The position numbers were made by a program, and so were the translations under genes. Positions 57,141 to 64,000 of a DNA stretch of 64,000 bases are shown here, one piece after another (position 1 is the first letter of the stretch; every line of letters begins with the position of its first letter). The notes below the pieces were generated by a model, which had not been told where the DNA came from, did no database searches, and saw only the letters and a list, made by a program, of their open reading frames with translations. This DNA comes from Pseudonocardia sp. T1-2H. GTDB lineage: Bacteria > Actinomycetota > Actinomycetes > Mycobacteriales > Pseudonocardiaceae. The DNA is taken from assembly GCF_038039215.1 (NCBI RefSeq), contig NZ_JBBPCL010000001.1, positions 6,386,001 to 6,450,000 on the forward strand, read 5' to 3'.

Positions 57141-59616
57141 GAGGGGCCGCGGCCGCGGCCGTGCTCGTCCTGCTCATGCTCACCGGGATGGCCGGCAGCG
57201 CATCCGGTGCGGTCCCGGCCGCCCCGCCCCGGAACCCGGCCGCGGGTCCGCTGCAGCTCACGCTGGACCAGCTCGCGCCCGGCCTCGTCACGTCGGACGG
57301 GCCGGCCGAGCTCACCGTCACCGGCACCCTGACGAACACCAGCGCCACCGCGGTCGACGGGATCGGTCTGCGGATCCAGCGCGGGGACGCGCTGACCGCC
57401 GAGGGCCAGGTGCGCGACGCGCTGGAGGGCAGTGCCGCCGTCGACGCCGTCACCCCGACCTTCACGGACCTGCCGGACGCGCTGGCCCCCGGCGGCTCCG
57501 TCCCGGTGCGGATCACGCTCCCGTTCGCCGGCCCGCCGACGACGAGCCTCGCGCTGACCCGGCCGGGCGTCTATCCGCTGCTGGTCAACGTCAACGGTGC
57601 GCAGGACGGGGTCCGCGCACGGCTCGCCGCGGTGCGGACCCTGCTCGCCGTGCAGTCGCTGCCGGGCAGCAGGCCCCCGCCCGTCGACGGGGCCGCGACG
57701 CCGTTCACGATGCTCTACCCGATCGCGGACGTGCCGCACCGGCTGCCGGTGGTCCCGAGCGAGCAGACCACGCTGACCGACGACGACCTCGCCGCCTCCT
57801 TCGCCCCCGGTGGCCGCCTCTACGGCCTGGTGTCCACCCTGGCCTCGCGAGCCCCGGCCGGGACGCCGCTGCGGGCCGGGATGTGCGTCGCCGTCGATCC
57901 GGAGCTCGTGCAGACCGCGGCCGCGATGCGCGACGGGTACGTCGTGCGCACGCCGTCCGGGACGATCCCCGGCGCGGGTGCCCAGGCCGCGGGCCGCTGG
58001 GTCGACCGGCTCTCCACCGTGCTGCGCGGCAGCTGTGTGCTCGCCCTCCCGCAGAACGACGCGGACCTCGTCTCGCTGGTCCGCAACGGCGCCCCGGACC
58101 TCGCCGCGCGCGCCGTCGACGACGGCCGTGCCATCACCGCGGCCACCCTCGGGACCCCGGTCCTCGCGGACACCCTCTGGCCCGCCGACGGCCTGATCGA
58201 CGACGCGACGCTGGGCCGGGTCGGGATCGCGCAGGACAGCTCGTCGGCGGTGCTGCTGTCCGCGGACGGGATCGCGCAGGGGCGTGCCACCCAGACCTCC
58301 GGCGTGGTGGCGCTGGAACCGCCCGCCGGGACCCCGACCAACACGGCGGTCACCGCCGTGATCACGGACCCGCTGCTCACCGAGGCGGCCGCGGGGACGA
58401 CGGACCCGGGGACCGGTGCCGCTGGCACGGGCGCGCCCAGCACGTCGCTCTCCGGCAGCGACGGGCCGCTCTCGACCCAGGACGCCGTCGGGGCCCTGGC
58501 CTTCCGGGCCCGGGCCGCCGCCGCGGCCGCCCTGGGGAGCGCGGACCGGCAGGGGCCGCTCGTGCTCGCCCCGCCGCACCGCTGGCAGGCGGAGGGGGCC
58601 GGCGCCGACGCCCTGCTCGCAGCGGCCGCCCGGCTGTTGCAGGACGGCCTGCTGGCGCCGCGCGCGCTCGGGGCCTCCGTCTCCGCGGGACCCACGCGCG
58701 GCGCCCCGCCGACGGCCGTGGCGTACCCGGTGCGGGCCAGCGCCGCGGAGGTCCCCGCATCGGTCGTCGCGGGCCTGGTCGCGGACCGGGACGCCGTCGA
58801 ACGCCTGCGAGCCGCCTCGACCTACGAACCGGGCGTCGGCGCGAGGCCGGCGGACGCCTTCGACCCGCTGCTGCGCGGACTGCTGCGGGGCGCCTCGTCC
58901 GCCTGGCGCGGCGACCCCGGCGCCGCGGCCGCCGCCGCGGCAGCGGTGCGCACCCGCATCTCCGAGTCGTCGGCTCGGTCCGGGTCCTCGAGCCGCCGGG
59001 CCCCTACTCGCTCGGCACCCGGGACGCGCCGATCCTGCTCACCGTGGCGAACGGGTTGCCCGTGACCATGACGGTGCAGGTCGAGCTGGCGAGCGTCGGC
59101 GGCGGCCTGCGGGTCCCGACCATCCCGGTGCAGCGCGTCCCGCCGCTGGGCCGCGTCCAGGTGCGGGTCGACGCCGAGGTGACCCGGTCGGGCACCTTCC
59201 CCGTCGAGGCGGCGGTCCGGACCCCGGACGGCGGCACGCTGGGCCCGCCGACCCGGCTGCAGGTCCGGTCCACGGTCTACGGCGTGGTGACGGTCTGGCT
59301 CACCGTGGTCGCGGGCGTGGCGCTGGTGATCCTGGCCGGATTCCGGATCGTGCGGCGCATCCGCTCCGGGGACGGCGGCGCGCCGGGCGCCGGCGTCCCG
59401 CCGCCCGGCCGCGGGCCCGACGAGGCTCCGACCGGCGAGATCGCCGGGGTGACGGGTGCCGGGAGCACGGCGTCGCCGCCCGTCCGGCCGGCCCGTCCCG
59501 CGCGCGACAGCCGGCCGCCGAACGACCAGCCGGGACGCGCATCCCGGGGACCGGGGGCCGGGGGAGACCCGACCGGACCCACGGTTCCGCTGCGGCGGCC
59601 GCCGTCGCGTCACTAG
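57137..59616 (+). pseudogene. DUF6049 secreted/membrane glycoprotein-like protein, one-base frameshift
   Basis: The family protein found between NUDIX and murJ in actinobacteria. It starts with a signal peptide (AAAAVLVLLMLTGMAGSASG), continues with beta-rich extracellular domains (LQLTLDQLAPGLVTSDGPAE, then FTMLYPIADVPHRLPVVPSE), and should end with one membrane helix (VYGVVTVWLTVVAGVALVIL) and a basic cytoplasmic tail. The frame breaks near 58966: the first part reads AVRTRISE, then the continuation VVGSVRVLEPPGPYSLGTRD is one base out of register. Restoring a G to make GAGGTCGTC gives one frame of about 826 residues. Its function in cell-envelope assembly is unknown. The single missing base may be an assembly error. 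Confidence 0.8.
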
Positions 59617-59661
59617 TGCGCGGCACGCCACAGTGGTTGCAGCGCAGGGGTGCGCGCCGGC

Positions 59662-59694
59662 GGATTCGGGCCTCGGCTCGCCGGGCCCGAATCC
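59662..59694 (+). terminator. Stem-loop after the DUF6049 gene
   Basis: GGATTCGGGCC and GGCCCGAATCC form perfect 11-bp arms with an 11-nt loop, 46 bp after the DUF6049 stop. It separates this operon from the pseudokinase gene. Confidence 0.75.
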
Positions 59695-59718
59695 TCGTCG
59701 CGGGCACGTCACCTGACG

Positions 59719-59724
59719 TAGGCT
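59719..59724 (+). promoter_or_regulatory. Candidate -10 hexamer TAGGCT of the pseudokinase gene
   Basis: TAGGCT lies 53 bp before the GTG at 59778, just after the terminator, so the pseudokinase gene has its own transcript with a short leader. Confidence 0.4.
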
Positions 59725-59777
59725 GGGCCCGGCACACGACGACGGACCGGAAGGTCGCTGGGGAGGGGTCGACGCCG

Positions 59778-61466
59778 GTGAGCGGGCAGACGGGACCGCG
59801 GCCCGCCGCAGGTGGAGACCGCCCTGCGGTGCGTGGCAACGCCGTAGGTGTCCGTACCGCCGAGGAGCCGATCGTGCCCGCGCAGCAGACTCCCTCCGAG
59901 CAGGTCCGGCCGCCGAGCGGGCTCCGCGCCCCCGATCCCGCCGGCACCTCCGCCGGCGACGTCATCGCCGAGCGCTACGCCCTGCGGGCCCGCGTGGGCG
60001 CGGACCTGCGCGCGGGAGCCGAGTTCTGGCGGGCCGAGGACACCGTGCTGCAGCGGGACGTCGCGATCACCGTGCTGCGCCGGTTGCCCGTCGACGGCAC
60101 ACCGGACCCGGACTCGTCCGCCCGGGCCGAGGACATGATCGTGCGGGCGCTGCGGGCGGGTTGTTTCGAGCACGCCGGATGCGCCCGCCTGCTGGACGTG
60201 CTGGCCGCCGGGTCCCGGGGCATGCCCGAGGACGTCCTGGGCGCCGCCGTCACCGAATGGGTCCCGGGCCGCAGCCTGGCCGAGACCGTCGCGGACGGCC
60301 TGATCCGGCCCCTGGCCGCGGCCCGGATGGTCGAGCCGCTCGCCGCCGCCGCGGAGGACGCGCACGGCCACGGCCTGGTCCTGGGCTGCGACCACCCGCA
60401 GCGCATCCGGATCACCCCGGACGGCCGGGCGCAGGTCGCCTTCGTGCTGCCGCGGCCCGGGCTCACCCCCGCGGACGACGTGCGCGGCCTCGGCGCGATC
60501 CTCTACACCCTCCTGACCTCGGCGTGGCCGCTCTCCGGCTCGGACGCCGCGCGCGCCGGGCTGGCCGCCGCGGACCGGTCGAACGGCGAGCCGCCCGCCC
60601 CGTCGGCCGTCCGCGAGGGCGTGCCCGTCGAGCTGGAGGCGGTCTGCACCGGCACCCTCGGCATCGGCGGCGAGACCGCCTCGGGCCGGGTCCACACCGC
60701 GGCCGCGGTGCGCTCCATGCTGGACGAGGTCGTCGCGGAGGAGGACCGCTCCGCCCTGTTCCCGCCCGTCCACGACGGCACCTCCACCAGCCCGGGTGAC
60801 GTCTGGCAGGACCGCAGGCGGGACAGCGGGACCGGGGACCCGGACCGCCGGCGCAAGCTGCTGGTCGGGCTCGGGGTGCTCGCCGTCGGCGTGCTCGTCG
60901 TGCTCGGGTACCTGGGCGTGCAGCTCGGGGCCCTGTTCGGGAACGGCGGGGGCGGGCCGCCGATCGTCGTCGGCGGGTCGGCCACCCCCGGCCAGGACGA
61001 CCAGGCCACCCCGCCCACCCCCGGCGTCGCCATCGCGAACCCGCAGGCCAGGGTGTTCGACCCGGTCGGGGACAGTGACAACGCGGCCCGGGTGTCCAGG
61101 GCCGTCGACGGCAACCTCACCACCAGCTGGGCCACCGCGGAGTACCGGCAGCCGTTCCCCGCGCTCAAGCCGGGCATCGGGATCATGACGTCGTTCGTGT
61201 CCGTCGAGCAGCTCTCCCGGCTGACCGTCCAGTCCCCCAGCGAAGGCACCGTGGTCGAGATCCGGTCGGCCCCTTCGGAGAACGCACAGCTGGGCGAGAC
61301 GGTGCTGCTCGCGAAGCAGACGCTGAAGTCCGGCAGCACCACGATCTCGCTCGCGGACAGCCAGCCCGTGGAGCACGTCCTGGTCTGGATCACGAAGCTC
61401 GGCGGGGGCGGCAGTGACAACGTCACCGAGATCGACGAGCTGACGTTCTACCGCGCGGACGTCTGA
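59778..61466 (+). CDS. Pseudokinase with one membrane helix and an extracellular domain (C-terminal half of MviN/MurJ-type proteins)
   Basis: A 562-residue protein. Residues about 60-330 are protein-kinase-like, beginning [20 protein letters not shown], but the VAIK lysine position reads [10 protein letters not shown] and neither an HRD nor a DFG motif is present, so it is a pseudokinase. One membrane helix ([20 protein letters not shown], about 361-380) is followed by a linker and a discoidin-like beta domain: [20 protein letters not shown] and [16 protein letters not shown]. In Mycobacterium these parts are fused to the lipid II flippase MurJ (MviN) and bind FhaA to regulate peptidoglycan synthesis. 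Here they stand alone, and no murJ lies between this gene and DUF6049. The start could also be a GTG about 50 bp downstream. Confidence 0.88.
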   Translation: MSGQTGPRPAAGGDRPAVRGNAVGVRTAEEPIVPAQQTPSEQVRPPSGLRAPDPAGTSAGDVIAERYALRARVGADLRAGAEFWRAEDTVLQRDVAITVLRRLPVDGTPDPDSSARAEDMIVRALRAGCFEHAGCARLLDVLAAGSRGMPEDVLGAAVTEWVPGRSLAETVADGLIRPLAAARMVEPLAAAAEDAHGHGLVLGCDHPQRIRITPDGRAQVAFVLPRPGLTPADDVRGLGAILYTLLTSAWPLSGSDAARAGLAAADRSNGEPPAPSAVREGVPVELEAVCTGTLGIGGETASGRVHTAAAVRSMLDEVVAEEDRSALFPPVHDGTSTSPGDVWQDRRRDSGTGDPDRRRKLLVGLGVLAVGVLVVLGYLGVQLGALFGNGGGGPPIVVGGSATPGQDDQATPPTPGVAIANPQARVFDPVGDSDNAARVSRAVDGNLTTSWATAEYRQPFPALKPGIGIMTSFVSVEQLSRLTVQSPSEGTVVEIRSAPSENAQLGETVLLAKQTLKSGSTTISLADSQPVEHVLVWITKLGGGGSDNVTEIDELTFYRADV

Positions 61467-61542
61467 CCCGCGTTCCGTCCGACCTGCGTTCACTGTCGCT
61501 AACGGCTTCCCGGAACCGTCGCGGGGGACAGCGGCACCGACA

Positions 61543-61548
61543 TAGCGT
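61543..61548 (+). promoter_or_regulatory. -10 hexamer TAGCGT of sigM (leaderless)
   Basis: TAGCGT ends 6 nt before the GTG at 61555. A GGAACC element at 61512-61517 resembles an ECF -35 but is too far away to pair with this -10. Confidence 0.5.
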
Positions 61549-61554
61549 CGTTCC

Positions 61555-62139
61555 GTGTCCGCACCCACCCGTCCACCTCGGGGCCCCGCGCCCGGCCCGG
61601 TGCGCGCGGACCGGGAGCTGTTGGACGCGCACCTCGCCGGGGAACGGGCGGCGTTCGACGAGCTGGTCCGCCGGCACGGGGACCGCCTCTGGTCCGTCGC
61701 CCTACGGATCCTGCGCGATCCCGAGGACGCGAAGGACGTCCTGCAGGAGGCGGTGGTGTCCGCCTACCAGGGCGCGGGCCGGTTCCGCGGGGACGCGTCG
61801 GTGTCGACGTGGCTGCACCGCATCGTCGTCAACAAGTGCCTGGACCTCGTGCGGTCCCGACTGGTCCGGCCGCCGGCGGCCGGCTGGCCTGCGACGGACC
61901 CCGCCGACCCGCGGGACGTCGCCGCCACCCTGGTCACCCGGATCACGATCACGGACGCACTGGCCCTGCTGCCCGTCGAGCAGCGGGTGGCGGTGATCCT
62001 GGTCGACGTCCAGGGGTGTCCGGTCGCCGAGGCCGCGGAGATCCTCGGGGTACCGGCCGGGACGGTGAAGAGCCGGTGCGCGCGGGGACGGCGGCGCCTG
62101 GCGCCGATCCTGGGCCATCTGCGGGAGGAGGCGCCGTGA
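61555..62139 (+). CDS. sigM: RNA polymerase sigma factor SigM (ECF family)
   Basis: A 194-residue ECF sigma factor. Region 2 reads AAFDELVRRHGDRLWSVALR with DPEDAKDVLQEAVVSAYQGA and RFRGDASVSTWLHRIVVNKC. Region 4 reads ALLPVEQRVAVILVDVQGCP with VAEAAEILGVPAGTVKSRCA, the DNA-binding helix-turn-helix. Gene order with trxB and trxA identifies it as the SigM orthologue, which in actinobacteria responds to redox or late-phase stress. It is co-expressed with the membrane protein gene that follows (GTGA overlap), its probable anti-sigma factor. Confidence 0.96.
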   Translation: MSAPTRPPRGPAPGPVRADRELLDAHLAGERAAFDELVRRHGDRLWSVALRILRDPEDAKDVLQEAVVSAYQGAGRFRGDASVSTWLHRIVVNKCLDLVRSRLVRPPAAGWPATDPADPRDVAATLVTRITITDALALLPVEQRVAVILVDVQGCPVAEAAEILGVPAGTVKSRCARGRRRLAPILGHLREEAP

Positions 62140-62693
62140 GCGACCCCGAGATCGTCCGCAGGGCGCTGGCCGCCACCCGGGCCGAGCTGGCCGCCGCACC
62201 GCCCCTGCGGATGCCCAGGGACCTCGCGAGACGGCTCGCGGAGGAGCTCGACCGGGTCGACCGGGAGGCGGACGGGGTGGCTCGGACACCGGGGTCCCCC
62301 GCAGCACGACGGCGCCGGCCCCTGGTGCTCACGGCCGCCGCGGCCGCGGCGGCGGTCGCGCTCGCGCTGCCCGTGGCGCAGCGGCCCGCCGATCCGGGGG
62401 ACGCCGCGCCCGATCTCGCGGGGGCGGTCGCCGCGACACTGGCCGCCCCGCCCGGCGGACCGTTCACCGACCGCTCCCGGCTCGGCGCGTGCCTGTCGGC
62501 CGTCGGCGCGGCCCCGCCCGGACCGGTCGTGGGCACCCGGGAGACTACGATGAACGGCAGGTCAGGGGTTCTCGTCGTCATGACGACAGGGGTTCTGGGG
62601 CGGTTCCGGGTGGTCCTCGCCGAGCCTGGATGCGGCCTCGACGCTCCCGCCGCCGGCGGTGCCCTGCTCGTCGACTCCGTCGTGGGCGGGTGA
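62136..62693 (+). CDS. Putative anti-sigma-M factor, single-pass membrane protein
   Basis: A 185-residue protein with a cytoplasmic N-terminus (VSDPEIVRRALAATRAELAA), one membrane helix (LVLTAAAAAAAVALALPVAQ, about residues 68-87) and an extracytoplasmic domain with two cysteines (GACLSAVG and AEPGCGLD) that could form a disulfide. It lacks the HxxxCxxC zinc motif of classic anti-sigma factors. Its start overlaps the sigM stop, and proteins of this layout at this locus are anti-sigma-M factors in mycobacteria. The assignment rests on position and topology. Confidence 0.8.
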   Translation: MSDPEIVRRALAATRAELAAAPPLRMPRDLARRLAEELDRVDREADGVARTPGSPAARRRRPLVLTAAAAAAAVALALPVAQRPADPGDAAPDLAGAVAATLAAPPGGPFTDRSRLGACLSAVGAAPPGPVVGTRETTMNGRSGVLVVMTTGVLGRFRVVLAEPGCGLDAPAAGGALLVDSVVGG

Positions 62694-62744
62694 CCGGGCT
62701 CACCAGCAGGTGGCGGCGGGCGTGGCACGGGGAATGACCGCTCC

Positions 62745-62750
62745 TAGGAT
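62745..62750 (+). promoter_or_regulatory. Candidate -10 hexamer TAGGAT of trxB
   Basis: TAGGAT lies 41 bp before the trxB GTG, allowing a short leader that includes an AAAGGAC ribosome binding site. Confidence 0.45.
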
Positions 62751-62791
62751 CACGTTGAGCAGTCTGCGACCGGCGAAAGGACAAAGAACCC

Positions 62792-63805
62792 GTGACCACC
62801 CAGAGCAGCAGCGCCGACCAGGTGCGCAATCTGATCATCATCGGGTCCGGGCCCGCCGGCTACACCGCAGCCGTCTACGCCGCCCGGGCCCAGCTCGAGC
62901 CACTCGTGTTCGAGGGGACGCAGTTCGGTGGCGCGCTGATGACCACCACCGAGGTCGAGAACTACCCGGGCTTCACGGACGGGATCATGGGTCCCGACCT
63001 GATGGAGCAGATGCGCGGGCAGGCCAAGCGCTTCGGCGCCGAGCTGCGCGCGGAGGACGTCGAAGAGGTGAAGCTCGAGGGCGCGGTCAAGGAGGTCACG
63101 GCCAACGGCGTGACCTACCGGGCCCGTGCCGTCGTCCTCGCGATGGGTGCCGCGGCGCGCTACCTGAACGTCCCCGGAGAGCAGCAGCTCCTCGGCCGCG
63201 GCGTCAGCGCCTGCGCCACCTGTGACGGCTTCTTCTTCCGGGACCAGGACATCACCGTCGTCGGCGGCGGGGACTCCGCGATGGAGGAGGCCACGTTCCT
63301 CACCCGTTTCGCGAAGTCCGTCACGATCATCCACCGCCGGGACGACTTCCGTGCCTCGCGCATCATGCTCGAGCGCGCACAGAACGACCCGAAGATGCGC
63401 TGGGAGACGAACAAGGCCGTCACCGAGGTCGTCGGGGACAAGAGCGTGTCCGCGCTGAAGCTGAAGGACACGGTCACCGGCGAGGAGTCGACGCTGGACG
63501 CCACCGGCATGTTCGTCGCGATCGGCCACGACCCGCGTTCGGAGCTGGTGAAGGGCCAGGTCGAGCTGGACGACGCCGGCTACGTGAAGACCAAGTCGCC
63601 CACCACGTACACGAACCTCCCGGGCGTCTTCGCCTGTGGCGACCTCGTGGACCACACCTACCGGCAGGCCATCACCGCGGCCGGCTCCGGCTGTTCCGCC
63701 GCGATCGACGCCGAGCGCTGGCTGGCGGAGGAGCCGATCGACCCCGAGCTCGCCGGCGGCGGGTACGGCTCGTCCTCCCAGGACGTCGCCGCCGCCCTGA
63801 GCTGA
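62792..63805 (+). CDS. trxB: Thioredoxin-disulfide reductase
   Basis: A 337-residue low-molecular-weight thioredoxin reductase. The FAD motif is [20 protein letters not shown], the redox-active site is [10 protein letters not shown] (Cys pair at about 141 and 144), the NADPH motif is [17 protein letters not shown], and the FAD-binding end is [20 protein letters not shown]. It transfers electrons from NADPH to thioredoxin, encoded directly downstream. GTG 62792 has an AAAGGAC ribosome binding site. The C-terminal tail after [14 protein letters not shown] is slightly long, as in actinobacteria. Confidence 0.98.
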   Translation: MTTQSSSADQVRNLIIIGSGPAGYTAAVYAARAQLEPLVFEGTQFGGALMTTTEVENYPGFTDGIMGPDLMEQMRGQAKRFGAELRAEDVEEVKLEGAVKEVTANGVTYRARAVVLAMGAAARYLNVPGEQQLLGRGVSACATCDGFFFRDQDITVVGGGDSAMEEATFLTRFAKSVTIIHRRDDFRASRIMLERAQNDPKMRWETNKAVTEVVGDKSVSALKLKDTVTGEESTLDATGMFVAIGHDPRSELVKGQVELDDAGYVKTKSPTTYTNLPGVFACGDLVDHTYRQAITAAGSGCSAAIDAERWLAEEPIDPELAGGGYGSSSQDVAAALS

Positions 63806-63843
63806 ACTTCGACCTCGCCACACCGATCCGAGGAGATCATCTG

Positions 63844-64000
63844 ATGGGAAAGAACACCGTGGACGTCACCGACGCCTCCTTCGAGGCGGACGTCCTGAAG
63901 AGCGACAAGGCCGTGCTGGTCGACTTCTGGGCCACCTGGTGCGGTCCGTGCAAGATGGTCGCCCCGGTCCTCGACGAGATCGCCGGCGAGCACGCCGAGA
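63844..64000 (+). CDS. trxA: Thioredoxin, 5' part (runs off the right edge)
   Basis: The first 52 codons read [20 protein letters not shown] and [20 protein letters not shown], with the WCGPC redox site. It receives electrons from TrxB and reduces cytoplasmic disulfides. It starts 38 bp after the trxB stop with a GAGGAGAT ribosome binding site, so it is in the same operon. The remaining half lies beyond the window. Confidence 0.97.
   Translation, partial: MGKNTVDVTDASFEADVLKSDKAVLVDFWATWCGPCKMVAPVLDEIAGEHAE

Noticed and set aside
1..64000. tRNA or rRNA genes, prophage or insertion sequences
   Set aside because: No conserved tRNA or rRNA stretches, transposase, integrase or phage structural genes were seen by reading; a tool-based scan could still find a missed tRNA.

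Overview
This is a very GC-rich chromosomal segment from an actinobacterium, most likely a Pseudonocardia or close Pseudonocardiaceae relative. The evidence is the strong G/C bias at third codon positions, the frequent GTG starts, and two gene blocks typical of the oriC-proximal actinobacterial chromosome: rpsF-ssb-rpsR-rplI-dnaB with ponA-DUF5318-padR-ino1, and pcnA-NUDIX-DUF6049-(murJ)-pseudokinase-sigM-trxB-trxA. In this order trxA is normally followed by the parAB/oriC region, so the right edge probably lies only a few kb from the origin. I saw no prophage, insertion sequence, CRISPR array, tRNA or rRNA.

Layout. 1-10 kb: a divergent MFS exporter/TetR pair with its operator, a serine-less alpha/beta hydrolase, TldD/TldE, two small hypothetical genes, a PH-domain membrane protein and a DUF2339 membrane protein. 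10-17 kb: two family 2 glycosyltransferases with trmB, a PaaI thioesterase, a NYN nuclease preceded by an 11-codon upstream ORF, an amidohydrolase, a 22-bp inverted repeat array and an FAD oxidase. 17-27 kb: a frameshifted unknown gene, an AI-2E transporter, a DUF2867 reductase, an aldo/keto reductase, a BlaI/M56 pair, an rmlC-like epimerase, and a beta-ketoadipate module whose second CoA-transferase subunit is broken. 27-31.6 kb: a biotin-uptake operon bioY-(acyl-CoA ligase)-(thiolase)-bioM-bioN. 31.6-35.4 kb: dnaB with an exact LexA box, and rpsF-ssb-rpsR-rplI with a probable S6:S18 autoregulatory leader. 35.8-45.3 kb: endonuclease IV, two GT87 mannosyltransferases, NUDIX, a class A penicillin-binding protein, DUF5318, PadR and ino1. 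45.3-53.6 kb: an NlpC/P60 hydrolase, a short-chain dehydrogenase, a UPF0158-nucleotidyltransferase/HEPN pair joined by a chain of mini-ORFs, leuS with a candidate leucine leader peptide, and small genes. 53.6-64 kb: an MFS protein, pcnA, NUDIX, DUF6049, a stand-alone MurJ-type pseudokinase, sigM with its anti-sigma factor, trxB and partial trxA.

How it works together. Genes are packed in short operons with ATGA or GTGA stop/start overlaps. Many operon heads carry a TANNNT -10 hexamer 5-8 nt before the start codon, the signature of leaderless transcripts. Four genes (ponA, the acyl-CoA ligase, DUF6049 and the unknown gene at 17.2-17.7 kb) are each put back in frame by adding one base, in all four cases explainable at a G/C run. 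Assembly error is therefore as likely as true decay. The points most worth a second look are the mini-ORF chain in the MNT/HEPN locus, the LexA and DnaA sites before dnaB, the leuS leader, the absence of murJ from its usual place, the 22-bp inverted repeat array and the ligase/thiolase pair inside the biotin operon.
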